From assembly GCA_031549345.1 (NCBI GenBank), contig JAVBPY010000010.1, positions 156,128 through 220,127 on the forward strand: DNA of 64,000 nt. The letters are read 5' to 3'. The translations under genes and the position numbers were made by a program. The notes beneath the pieces were generated by a model. It was not told the DNA's origin. It ran no database searches and saw only the letters and a program-made list of their open reading frames with translations. Positions 34,989 through 43,449 of this stretch are shown here, in pieces. Position 1 is the stretch's first letter, and every line of letters begins with the position of its first letter. Origin of the DNA: CASFRF01 sp031549345 (lineage in GTDB: Bacteria > Verrucomicrobiota > Lentisphaeria > Victivallales > Victivallaceae).

Positions 34989-35053
34989 AAATAAGATGGA
35001 GAGGCAGGTTGTTTCTTTGAGCCTCCGGCTGAATCTTCCGGGGAATTCGGCGT

Positions 35054-35089
35054 TATCAGCATCCGAACCGACACGTTCGGGGATTGATA
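35054..35089 (+). promoter_or_regulatory. Hairpin in the pnp leader, possible autoregulatory element
   Basis: TATCA...CCGAAC (35054-35068) pairs with GTTCGG...TGATA (35075-35089) through two G-U pairs and two mismatches, around a CGACAC loop. A smaller stem (GCTGAAT/ATTCGGC) precedes it. In Escherichia coli the pnp leader forms a hairpin cut by RNase III and used by PNPase for autoregulation; a similar role here is inference from position. Confidence 0.35.
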
Positions 35090-35164
35090 CCGCGATTCCG
35101 CGAGATTTTCCGCGCCGGCTCGAAGCCGCTTCTCCCGCAAGCCGCAACACAATAAGGAGTTTGT

Positions 35165-37276
35165 ATGGCTGAAAGCAAAGTGGTTTTTAATCTCGACGAA
35201 TCCAGAACAATTGAAATTTCGACCGGCAAAATGGCGAACCTCGCCGCCGGCTCCTGCCTGGTGCGCATGGGCGACACGGTGGTGCTCGCCGCCGCCTGCT
35301 CCGGCCCCGCCCGCCCCGGCACCGACTTCTTCCCCCTCCAGATCGATTACCGTGAAAAGTACAGCGCCGCGGGCAAGTTCCCCGGCGGCTACATCAAGCG
35401 CGAAGGCCGCCCCTCCACCAAGGAAATTCTGACCTGCCGCGTAATCGACCGCCCCTTGCGCCCCCTCTTCCCGAAAGGTTTTTTCGATGAAGTCCAGGTG
35501 CAATGCCTCCTTTTGAGCGCCGACGGCGTGAACGATCCGGATATCCTTGCGATGATCGCCTCCTCGGCCTCGCTCGCCCTCTCCGACCTCCCCTTCCAGG
35601 GACCGATCGGCGCGGTGCGCGTGGGCAAGATTGACGGCAAGCTCGTCGTCAACCCGACGATGGCGCAAATGAAAACCAGTACGCTGGACCTCGTCTACGC
35701 GGGCTTGACCGACCAGGTCAACATGATCGAAGGCTCCGCCAAGGAGTGCAGCGAAGCCGATCTCGCCGAAGCCATGCGCAAAGCCAACGAGGCTGTTTGC
35801 GCCATGATCAAGGCCCAGAACGAACTGGTAGCCAAAGCGGGCAAGGCGAAGAAAGAGCCGAAGCTCTATCTGGTTCCCGCCGCCCTCCAGAGCGCGCTCG
35901 ACGCATTCTGCGCGCCGAGTCTTGAAGCGGCGTGCACCGTCCCGGGAAAACAGGACCGCATCGCGGCGCTCGACAAGCTCCTTTCCGACGCCCGTGAAGC
36001 GCTCCGTGCGAACTTCACCGACCTGAACGACGACGCGTTCAGCCTGGAAACCGCCAAGGGCTTCGACGATCTGGTGCGCGAAGCGACGCGCAATGTGATC
36101 CTCAAGAAACATTTCCGCCCGGATGGCCGCTCGACCACCGATTTGCGTCCGCTTTCGGCGGAAGTCGGCATCCTGCCGGTGGTGCACGGTTCCGCGCTCT
36201 TCTCGCGCGGCGAAACGCAGGCGCTGGTCATCGCGACCCTCGGCAACGATAAGGATGCGCAGGAGTACGACGACATCGCCAGCGCGACGGGTCTTTCCGC
36301 CAAGCGCTTCTATCTGCATTACAATTTTCCGAACTTCAGCGTGGGCGAAGTGGGGCGGATCATGGGTCCCGGGCGGCGTGAAATCGGCCACGGCGACCTT
36401 GCGGAACGCTCCGTCCTCCAGGTGATTCCGGAAGATTTTCCGTACGTCGTCCGTTGTGTTTCGGAAGTGATGAGCTCGAACGGCTCCACCTCCATGGCGT
36501 CGGTCTGCGGCGCAACGCTTGCATTGATGGACGCGGGTGTTCCGATCAAGGCGCCGGTGGCGGGCATCTCCTGCGGACTGGTAACCGGCGACGACGGCGA
36601 GCGGTTGCTCCTGACCGACATCCTCGGCGCGGAAGACCACTTCGGCGACATGGACTTCAAGGTTTGCGGCACACGCGAAGGGATCACCGGCTTTCAGCTC
36701 GACCTCAAGCTTCCGGGCATTCCGATCGACTTGCTCTGCGAAGCCATGGAACGCAACAAGGTCGCCCGCATGAAGATCCTCGACGTGATCGCCGACTGCA
36801 TGCCCGCTCCGCGCACCGAGCTCAATGAACGCGCTCCGCGCATCGAAATCGTCCGCATCAATCCGGAAAAGATCGGCGCCCTCATCGGCCCCGGCGGCAA
36901 GAACATCCGCGCGATCACCGAAGAAACCGGCGCATCGATCGACATCAACGACAACGGTGAGGTCAAGATCATGGCCGCCGACCGCGCCGTCCTGGAAGCC
37001 GCGAAAAACCGCGTCCTCGGCAGCGCCGCCGAAGCGGAAATCGGGAAGATTTACCGGGGCAAGGTCGTGAGCGTCCGTGATTTCGGCGCGTTCGTCGAAA
37101 TTCTCCCCGGCATGGACGGGTTGCTTCACATTTCCGAAATGGCCGACTACCGCGTGCGGGAAGTCAAGGACATTTGCCAGGAAGGCGACATGGTAACCGT
37201 CAAAGTCATCGACATCGACAACTCCGGAAAAATCCGTCTGAGCCGCAAAGCGGCTTTGAAGGAGATGGGCGAATAA
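35165..37276 (+). CDS. pnp: Polyribonucleotide nucleotidyltransferase (PNPase)
   Basis: A 703-residue phosphorolytic 3'-5' exoribonuclease of the RNA degradosome. Two RNase PH domains (RVIDRPLRPLFPKGF in the first, FRPDGRSTTDLRPLS starting the second), the alpha-helical linker between them, a KH domain with GPGGKNIRAI and a C-terminal S1 domain (GKVVSVRDFGAFVEILPGMDGLLHISE) are in the standard order. AAGGAG lies 6 bases before the ATG. It is followed by a strong terminator. The usual upstream neighbour rpsO is not here. Confidence 0.97.
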   Translation: MAESKVVFNLDESRTIEISTGKMANLAAGSCLVRMGDTVVLAAACSGPARPGTDFFPLQIDYREKYSAAGKFPGGYIKREGRPSTKEILTCRVIDRPLRPLFPKGFFDEVQVQCLLLSADGVNDPDILAMIASSASLALSDLPFQGPIGAVRVGKIDGKLVVNPTMAQMKTSTLDLVYAGLTDQVNMIEGSAKECSEADLAEAMRKANEAVCAMIKAQNELVAKAGKAKKEPKLYLVPAALQSALDAFCAPSLEAACTVPGKQDRIAALDKLLSDAREALRANFTDLNDDAFSLETAKGFDDLVREATRNVILKKHFRPDGRSTTDLRPLSAEVGILPVVHGSALFSRGETQALVIATLGNDKDAQEYDDIASATGLSAKRFYLHYNFPNFSVGEVGRIMGPGRREIGHGDLAERSVLQVIPEDFPYVVRCVSEVMSSNGSTSMASVCGATLALMDAGVPIKAPVAGISCGLVTGDDGERLLLTDILGAEDHFGDMDFKVCGTREGITGFQLDLKLPGIPIDLLCEAMERNKVARMKILDVIADCMPAPRTELNERAPRIEIVRINPEKIGALIGPGGKNIRAITEETGASIDINDNGEVKIMAADRAVLEAAKNRVLGSAAEAEIGKIYRGKVVSVRDFGAFVEILPGMDGLLHISEMADYRVREVKDICQEGDMVTVKVIDIDNSGKIRLSRKAALKEMGE

Positions 37277-37317
37277 CCAAAGCCCTCACGAAGCCCGCCA
37301 AGGCACTCGGTTCCCAA

Positions 37318-37349
37318 TCCGCCGGCTTAAAATACCGGCGGATTTTTTT
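37318..37349 (+). terminator. Rho-independent terminator of pnp
   Basis: An 8-bp stem, TCCGCCGG (37318-37325) with CCGGCGGA (37335-37342), a 9-base loop and a run of seven T, 42 bp after the pnp stop. Confidence 0.9.
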
Positions 37350-37440
37350 ATTGTGAAAAGACTCTCTTTTCTCTGGAAAAATCCAATTACAATGGTATGT
37401 TATGCAACGATAAGAAACAAACCATGGGAGAACCCTTCAA

Positions 37441-38637
37441 ATGCGCTTTTTCACCTTTTTTTTCCTCCTTTTTTTCTCATTTCAACTTTCCGTCGCGGCG
37501 GATGAGCCGATCGTTATTCAAAAAACGGTTACAACCAATCCGAAGATACTCTTCCGGGGCGTGGGCAATCAGCAGGAGCTCACCGAACAGATGGGACGTT
37601 TCCTCCGGGCCAGCGGATGGTTCGACACGGTCAATGCAGAACCCACCCTCTATACCCTGGACGGCAGGATGGAGGGGAATCACATCAAACTCGAATTGGG
37701 CATGGGCGGCGCGCCCGTCGGCACCCTTACGCTCGATGCGGACGGAACGCCGCGCGAACTCGCAAAACGTCTGGTGGACGCGGTGTTGGAACAATCGTTC
37801 AAAAACATTCCCGTCCGGAATTTCTGCCAGACCCGGATCGCTTTCGCCGCCGAAACCGGCAAGGGAATAAAAAATATTTATACGTGCGATATCGATGGCG
37901 GCGACGTCCGTCAACTCACCCATTTCCCGACGCTTTGCGTGGAGCCGAGCTTCTTCCCGGATGGCCGCTCGGTCGGCTACACACGCTACACCCAGTCGGG
38001 AACCGACGTCCTCCAGACGCAGATTGCGCCCCACCAGACGCGCCGCCTGACAGCGTTGCCGGGGCTGAACGTCGGCGTCGCCTTCTCGCCGGACGGAGAA
38101 AATCTCGCGCTCATTTCCTCCTCCGCCGCGGACCACATGGTGGATCTCTACGTCAAGGCGCTTTCCGGCGGCCCCCTGCGCCGCCTGACCCGCGACAAAG
38201 CGGTCGAAGCTTCGCCGGTCTGGAGTCCGGACGGGAAAAAAATCTGCTTTGTCAGCGATGAATCGGGCATACCGAAACTCCATCTGATTAATGCCGACGG
38301 AACGGGGCGCCAGCGTCTTCCCGCACTCGGCGGCGAGGCGGTAACTCCGGATTGGTCGAGCGACGACAAGATCGCATACGCCACACGCGTCGGCGGCGAA
38401 TACACCCTCGCCGTTCTCGATTTGAAAACCGGGAAAAACCAGCGCGCCACCACGGAACGCGGCAATTGGGAATCCCCCGCCTGGGCGCCGGACAACCGTC
38501 AGCTGGTCTGCAAACGCGACGACGGCGGGCGCTCCAGCCTCTACATTGTGGATACGTTAACGGGAAAATCGCGCAAACTTCTCTCCACAAACAACAACCT
38601 TTCCATGCCTGCCTGGTCGAAAGCGCCGGTGAAGTGA
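37441..38637 (+). CDS. tolB: TolB-like periplasmic beta-propeller protein
   Basis: A 398-residue exported protein (signal peptide MRFFTFFFLLFFSFQLSVAA). The N-terminal domain (25-135) resembles the TolB D1 domain; from residue 140 a six-bladed propeller with TolB/PD40 repeats follows (TRIAFAAETGKGIKNIYTCDIDG, VAFSPDGENLALIS, PVWSPDGKKICFVSD, PAWAPDNRQLV). TolB is the periplasmic hub of the Tol-Pal outer-membrane-constriction system. tolQRA and pal are not in the window, so a general PD40 protein is possible. Its stop overlaps the GTG start of folC by 4 bp; it heads a long compact operon. Confidence 0.82.
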   Translation: MRFFTFFFLLFFSFQLSVAADEPIVIQKTVTTNPKILFRGVGNQQELTEQMGRFLRASGWFDTVNAEPTLYTLDGRMEGNHIKLELGMGGAPVGTLTLDADGTPRELAKRLVDAVLEQSFKNIPVRNFCQTRIAFAAETGKGIKNIYTCDIDGGDVRQLTHFPTLCVEPSFFPDGRSVGYTRYTQSGTDVLQTQIAPHQTRRLTALPGLNVGVAFSPDGENLALISSSAADHMVDLYVKALSGGPLRRLTRDKAVEASPVWSPDGKKICFVSDESGIPKLHLINADGTGRQRLPALGGEAVTPDWSSDDKIAYATRVGGEYTLAVLDLKTGKNQRATTERGNWESPAWAPDNRQLVCKRDDGGRSSLYIVDTLTGKSRKLLSTNNNLSMPAWSKAPVK

Positions 38638-39878
38638 ACAGCTTCGACTACTTAAAGACACTCGGAATGTTCCGTTGCGAACTCGGTTTGGACCGGGTTC
38701 GCGACTTGTTCCTGCGCCTCGGAAGCCCCGCCCCGCGCCGCGGCTATATCCACATTGCCGGGACCAACGGCAAAGGTTCGGTCGGATCGATGCTGGAGGC
38801 GGGGCTTCGCCGTGCGGGATTCCGCACCGGATTTTACACATCCCCCCACCTCATCAGCCCCCTGGAGCGGATTCGCGTCGCGGGCCGCGCCGTTACGGAG
38901 GAGCGCTGGGAGCGCACGGCACAGCGCCTGATGGCCGTTACGAAAGAGGCGACATATTTCGAGTTCGTCACCATGCTGGCGGCCATGATTTTTGCGGAGG
39001 AAGAGGTTGACTACGTCCTCTGGGAAACGGGAATGGGGGGCCGACTCGATGCGACGAACGTGGTAACGCCCATCGCCTCGGTCATCACCAACATCGCACT
39101 GGACCATCAAGCGTTCCTCGGCGGAACGCTTGCGGAAATCGCCCGCGAAAAAGCGGGGATCATCAAGCCGGGCGTTCCTGTGTTCTCCGGCGCGGAGGGG
39201 GACGCAGCGGAGATCATCGCCGAAACCGCCCGCCGATGCGGCGCGCCGCTTTTTTCCCCGGAAAAAATTAAAAAAGAATTTGATTATCGCGGCAACAAGC
39301 AGTACTTTACACTGGGGAGGGAACGCGTGGTTCTCTCCCTGATCGGCCCCATGCAGCGGCGCAATGCGGCGTTGGCATTTCAAGTCCTCGCCCGCCTGGC
39401 CACGGAAGCGGCGTTCGATTTGAACGATGCCCTGGCGGGCTGGGAGGAAGTCCGCTGGCCCGGCCGGGTCCAATGTATAGACGATGTGATTATCGATGGA
39501 GCGCACAATCCGGATGGGGCGAAAGCCTTGGCGGAAGCACTCCGCGAACGTTTTCCGGGGGAATTGTTCTCCCTTGTTTTCGGCGCGTTTCACGACAAGG
39601 ACGCGTCCGGAGGCTTGCGGGAGCTCCTCCCCCTGGCGCGGGAATTGATTTTTACTCCTGTTCCGGCGGAAGGGCGACCTTCCCGCACGCCGGAAGAACT
39701 TGCGCAAATGTCCGGCGCGCGGACAACCGTTCCGGTTTCCCTGGCGGAAAACCTTCCGGCCGCGCTCCGAAAAGCGCGCGCCGGCGGAGAAAAAACGCTG
39801 GTTGCCGGTTCGCTGTTTCTGGCGGGCGCGGCATTGCGCGAACTTGGCGAATTCGAACGTGTATTAAATTTAGACTGA
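38634..39878 (+). CDS. folC: Bifunctional folylpolyglutamate synthase / dihydrofolate synthase
   Basis: A 414-residue ATP-dependent ligase adding glutamate to dihydropteroate and folates. The Mur-ligase-like P-loop is HIAGTNGKGSVGSML, followed by TSPHLISPLERIRV, WETGMGGRLDATNV and DGAHNPDGA. The start is a GTG at 38634 overlapping the tolB stop (GTGA); the N-terminus from there (FDYLKTLGMFRCELGLDRV) matches the family and rules out later starts. Lon follows after 21 bp. Confidence 0.93.
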   Translation: MNSFDYLKTLGMFRCELGLDRVRDLFLRLGSPAPRRGYIHIAGTNGKGSVGSMLEAGLRRAGFRTGFYTSPHLISPLERIRVAGRAVTEERWERTAQRLMAVTKEATYFEFVTMLAAMIFAEEEVDYVLWETGMGGRLDATNVVTPIASVITNIALDHQAFLGGTLAEIAREKAGIIKPGVPVFSGAEGDAAEIIAETARRCGAPLFSPEKIKKEFDYRGNKQYFTLGRERVVLSLIGPMQRRNAALAFQVLARLATEAAFDLNDALAGWEEVRWPGRVQCIDDVIIDGAHNPDGAKALAEALRERFPGELFSLVFGAFHDKDASGGLRELLPLARELIFTPVPAEGRPSRTPEELAQMSGARTTVPVSLAENLPAALRKARAGGEKTLVAGSLFLAGAALRELGEFERVLNLD

Positions 39879-39899
39879 CCTTGAAAGGCTCGTACAACG

Positions 39900-42314
39900 A
39901 TGACTTCCAATCCCACAATATCCATCCTCGGCCCGAACCAGCTCCCCGAGCCGCACGCGCCGTTTCTTGCCTTGCGCGACATGCTTCTTTTCCCGCATTG
40001 CCTTGCGTCGATCGCGGTGGAAGCCGGCTCCGGCGCGCTCGAACAATCGATGCGCCAGAAGCGCCTTCTCGCGCTCTTTCCGGCGCTCCCCATCAATGTG
40101 GATCCGCAGATGTTTGCGGAGTACTTTGAAAAAACGGCCTGGACGCACAAGGAAGAACTTTTCGTACGCGTCGGCATCCTCGTCCGTATCATCAAAAGAC
40201 TGGAGAATCCCGACGGCTCCTCGCGGATTCTCGTCCGCGGCATTCGCCGGATTCAGTACGACAACCTTGTCTTTTCCGGCGGCGTTCCGGAGATTTTATT
40301 CACACCGATCCCGGAGGATCCGCAACAGTCGGAAGAAGGCAACATCCTCCACAAGAGCATTGTGCAGTCTTTTCAGAACCTGTTGACGGTACAGCCGAAC
40401 ATTCCGGATGAATTGCGCGCCGCGGTGCTGAACACCGCCTCCCCGGAGCGATTGACCGATCTTCTGGCGGACGCTCTTCCCATTGATCACATCGAATGCC
40501 TCCTGCTCTTGCAGACGCTCGACGTGAAGGAGCGGATGCGGCGGCTTATGGTCCTCATCAACCGCGAAGTGGAAGTTTCGCGCCTTGGCATCAAGATACA
40601 AAGCGAGGTGAACGAAGCGATGGGGCAGATGCAGCGCGAAACGTATCTGCGCGAACAACTCCGGGCCATTCAGCACGAATTGGGCGAAGAAAACCAGAAC
40701 CCGGATATTGCGGAGCTCGAAAGGCGTATATACACCACCGACCTGCCTCCCGCCGCGGAGGAGGTGGTGCGCAAGGAATTTTCCCGCCTTGAAATTCTCC
40801 CGCCCCCCTCGCCGGAATACCACATCGCCTACACCTACATCAACTGGCTCCTGGATGTTCCATGGAACGTCTTTACAGAGGACACGCTGGATGTGAAGAC
40901 GGCGGAAAAAATCCTTGACGCGGACCACTACGGCCTTAAGGATGTGAAGGAACGCATTCTGGAATTCCTCGCGGTTCTTCAGCTCAAGAAAGACCGCAAG
41001 GCGCCGATTCTCTGCCTGGTCGGTCCGCCGGGCGTCGGCAAAACATCCCTCGGACAATCCATTGCGCGGGCAATGAACCGGAATTTTATCCGCGTCGCCC
41101 TCGGCGGTGTGCGCGACGAGGCGGAAATCAGGGGACATCGCCGCACCTACGTCGGCGCGTTGCCCGGAAGGATCATCCAGAACCTCAAAAAGGCCGGATC
41201 AAGCAATCCGATTTTAATGCTCGATGAAATCGACAAACTTGCGAGCGATGTGCGCGGCGATCCGGCCTCCGCGCTCCTGGAAGTGCTCGATCCGGCGCAA
41301 AACCACACCTTCAAGGACAATTACCTGGAGGTAGGCTTCGATTTGTCCAACGTGTTTTTCATCACCACGGCGAACCTCCTTGAAACAATTCCGCCGCCAT
41401 TGCGGGACCGTATGGAAATCATCCGTCTCCCCGGTTACACGTCGTTTGAAAAGCGGGAAATCGCCAAGCGATACCTCGTGCCGCGCCAGATCAAGGAAAA
41501 CGGGCTCAAAAAACGCCAGATCCGGATCACACTCGGCGCCATCGACGAAATGATCGACCGCTACTCCCGCGAAGCGGGAGTCCGCGAACTGGAGCGTGTC
41601 ATCGCACAAATCTGCCGCAAAATCGCACGGCGGATCGTCGAGGAAAAAATTTCCCCGGACGACTGCACTTCCATCTCCGCCAAAACGGTCCGCGAACTCC
41701 TCGGTCCGCCCCGTTATGTACAGGAAGTCGCCGAAGAAAGCAGCGAACCGGGCAACGCCGTCGGCCTTGCCTGGACGAGTTGCGGCGGCGCAATCCTGCC
41801 GATCGAAGTGCTTTCGATGCCAGGCAAAGGCAATCTCAAACTCACAGGATCTCTTGGCAAGGTCATACAGGAAAGCGCCGAAGCGGCATTCAGCTTCCTG
41901 CGCAGCAAAGCCGAAATGTACAACATCGCCCCCGAAGTATTCACAACGCGCGATTTTCACCTTCACATGCCCGACGGGGCGACGCCCAAAGACGGCCCCT
42001 CCGCCGGCGGCGCGCTGACGACGGCGCTCCTTTCTCTCCTGACCGGGCGACGGGTTCGTCCGCTCCTGGCGATGACCGGGGAAATCACGCTGCAGGGAAA
42101 AATCACCATTGTCGGCGGCATCCGCGAAAAAGTGATCGCGGCGCTTCGCGCGGGCATACGCACGGTGCTTCTCCCGGAGGAAAACCGGAAGGACACCGAA
42201 GAAATCGCCCCCGAAATTCTTTCGCAGCTAAAGATTGTCTTCGTCCGGCGCTTCGAGGAAGTCGCCGCGCTCGCCCTTCTGGAACCGGATGCGGAGAAAG
42301 GGGAAAAACAATGA
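39900..42314 (+). CDS. lon: ATP-dependent protease Lon
   Basis: An 804-residue cytoplasmic AAA+ serine protease. The N-terminal substrate-binding LON domain spans about 20-215, the AAA+ module has Walker A GPPGVGKT at 375-382 and Walker B ILMLDEIDKL, and the C-terminal protease domain has the catalytic Ser701 in PKDGPSAGG and Lys744 in GGIREK. All key residues are present. AAAGG lies upstream of the ATG. It overlaps the next gene by ATGA. Confidence 0.97.
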   Translation: MTSNPTISILGPNQLPEPHAPFLALRDMLLFPHCLASIAVEAGSGALEQSMRQKRLLALFPALPINVDPQMFAEYFEKTAWTHKEELFVRVGILVRIIKRLENPDGSSRILVRGIRRIQYDNLVFSGGVPEILFTPIPEDPQQSEEGNILHKSIVQSFQNLLTVQPNIPDELRAAVLNTASPERLTDLLADALPIDHIECLLLLQTLDVKERMRRLMVLINREVEVSRLGIKIQSEVNEAMGQMQRETYLREQLRAIQHELGEENQNPDIAELERRIYTTDLPPAAEEVVRKEFSRLEILPPPSPEYHIAYTYINWLLDVPWNVFTEDTLDVKTAEKILDADHYGLKDVKERILEFLAVLQLKKDRKAPILCLVGPPGVGKTSLGQSIARAMNRNFIRVALGGVRDEAEIRGHRRTYVGALPGRIIQNLKKAGSSNPILMLDEIDKLASDVRGDPASALLEVLDPAQNHTFKDNYLEVGFDLSNVFFITTANLLETIPPPLRDRMEIIRLPGYTSFEKREIAKRYLVPRQIKENGLKKRQIRITLGAIDEMIDRYSREAGVRELERVIAQICRKIARRIVEEKISPDDCTSISAKTVRELLGPPRYVQEVAEESSEPGNAVGLAWTSCGGAILPIEVLSMPGKGNLKLTGSLGKVIQESAEAAFSFLRSKAEMYNIAPEVFTTRDFHLHMPDGATPKDGPSAGGALTTALLSLLTGRRVRPLLAMTGEITLQGKITIVGGIREKVIAALRAGIRTVLLPEENRKDTEEIAPEILSQLKIVFVRRFEEVAALALLEPDAEKGEKQ

Positions 42315-43063
42315 AAAAAGTATCTTTTTTTTGTGCGGCGGCCCTGCTCCTTCTCGGCACATTCACCGCTTCCGGCGCGGCCGATGAGCCCGCCGAAAGC
42401 CTCGCGTTCCTGCGGCAGGCGCGCCAGTCGCGCGGCGTGAACAGCTACGCGATGCTCGACGGCAAAGTGCAGCACCAGCGGCGGGGGCAGAACAGGGTGG
42501 AGTATCCGTTCTACTTCGGCACCCGGATCACGCCCGAACGCATGACGGCGCAGTTGCTGATCGACGAAAAAGAAGGCTACACCGTGGGGCAGACGCTGAA
42601 GGAGAACGCCGCCGACACGGCCGTGGTGCCCATGAAGGAAGGCGGGTATGCCGCCCCCCTTCTGGGCGCGATCGGGCTCCGCGCATCGGATTTGACCATG
42701 AGCTTTCTGTACTACGATTTCAAAAAGGAACTGGAACCCGCGATTGTGCGGCTGGTCCCCTGCCGGGTGCTTCTCCTGGAAGCGCCGGATCATTCGGAGC
42801 TTGCCAAGGTGTACATCTCGCGCGAATACCGTTTCCCGCTCAAGGCGGAATTCTTCCACAAAGAGAGGGATGCGCAACCGTACCGCACGCTGGAGATCGC
42901 CTCCTTCAAGCAAAAGAACGACCTTTATTACACCGACACCCTCGATCTTTCCGGTCCCGGCTGGCGGACGCGCATCGACTTCGACCGCGCGGATGTGGGC
43001 GTTCCGGATCCGGCCAAACCACCAGCTTTGTTCCGCGCACCGAAAGGAGCGCCAACGCCATGA
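42311..43063 (+). CDS. Exported LolA/LolB-like outer-membrane lipoprotein-sorting-type protein
   Basis: A 250-residue protein with signal peptide MKKVSFFCAAALLLLGTFTASGAA. The sequence after it (SLAFLRQARQSRGVNSYAMLDGKVQHQ, YYDFKKELEPAIVRLVPCRVLLLEAPD, YRTLEIASFKQKNDLYYTDTLDL) has the antiparallel half-barrel pattern of LolA/MucB-type proteins often named outer-membrane lipoprotein-sorting protein. Such proteins bind acyl chains in the periplasm. Assignment is by pattern, so moderate. It overlaps lon and hisI by 4 bp each. Confidence 0.6.
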   Translation: MKKVSFFCAAALLLLGTFTASGAADEPAESLAFLRQARQSRGVNSYAMLDGKVQHQRRGQNRVEYPFYFGTRITPERMTAQLLIDEKEGYTVGQTLKENAADTAVVPMKEGGYAAPLLGAIGLRASDLTMSFLYYDFKKELEPAIVRLVPCRVLLLEAPDHSELAKVYISREYRFPLKAEFFHKERDAQPYRTLEIASFKQKNDLYYTDTLDLSGPGWRTRIDFDRADVGVPDPAKPPALFRAPKGAPTP

Positions 43064-43449
43064 TGAAGGAGCTTGATTTCAGCAAAAGCGGCGGCCTGAT
43101 CCCCGCGATTGCACAGGACGCGAAAACCAACGAAGTCTTGATGCAGGCGTTCATCAACGCCGAAGCATGGGAAGAAACCCTCCGCACGGGACGCGCGGTG
43201 TACTACTCGCGTTCCCGCAACAAACTCTGGCGCAAGGGGGAAGAGAGCGGAAACGTCCAATGGATCAAGGAAATTCTGATCGACTGCGACGGGGACTCGG
43301 TGCTCTTCAAGGTTGAACAAGTCGGCGGGGCCGCCTGCCACACAGGACGCGCAAGCTGTTATTTCCGCCGCCTTACCGGGGACAAATTCGAAATTATTTC
43401 CACGCCGCTCTTCGATCCGGAAAAAGTGTATGGGAAGGAGACAAAATGA
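43060..43449 (+). CDS. hisI: Phosphoribosyl-AMP cyclohydrolase
   Basis: A 129-residue zinc enzyme opening the purine ring of phosphoribosyl-AMP in histidine synthesis (step 3). Conserved segments are MQAFINAEAWEETLRTGRAVYYSRSRNKLW, the metal-binding DCDGDSVL and ACHTGRASC. It is the stand-alone HisI form without the HisE pyrophosphohydrolase domain. No other his genes are nearby. It overlaps genes on both sides by 4 bp. Confidence 0.95.
   Translation: MMKELDFSKSGGLIPAIAQDAKTNEVLMQAFINAEAWEETLRTGRAVYYSRSRNKLWRKGEESGNVQWIKEILIDCDGDSVLFKVEQVGGAACHTGRASCYFRRLTGDKFEIISTPLFDPEKVYGKETK

Noticed and set aside
34610..37129. 839-codon open frame on the minus strand opposite pnp
   Set aside because: Shadow of PNPase; the composition is unlike a protein and the real gene has all its domains on the plus strand. 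Only the short region 34681-34934 contains protein-like sequence, in other frames.
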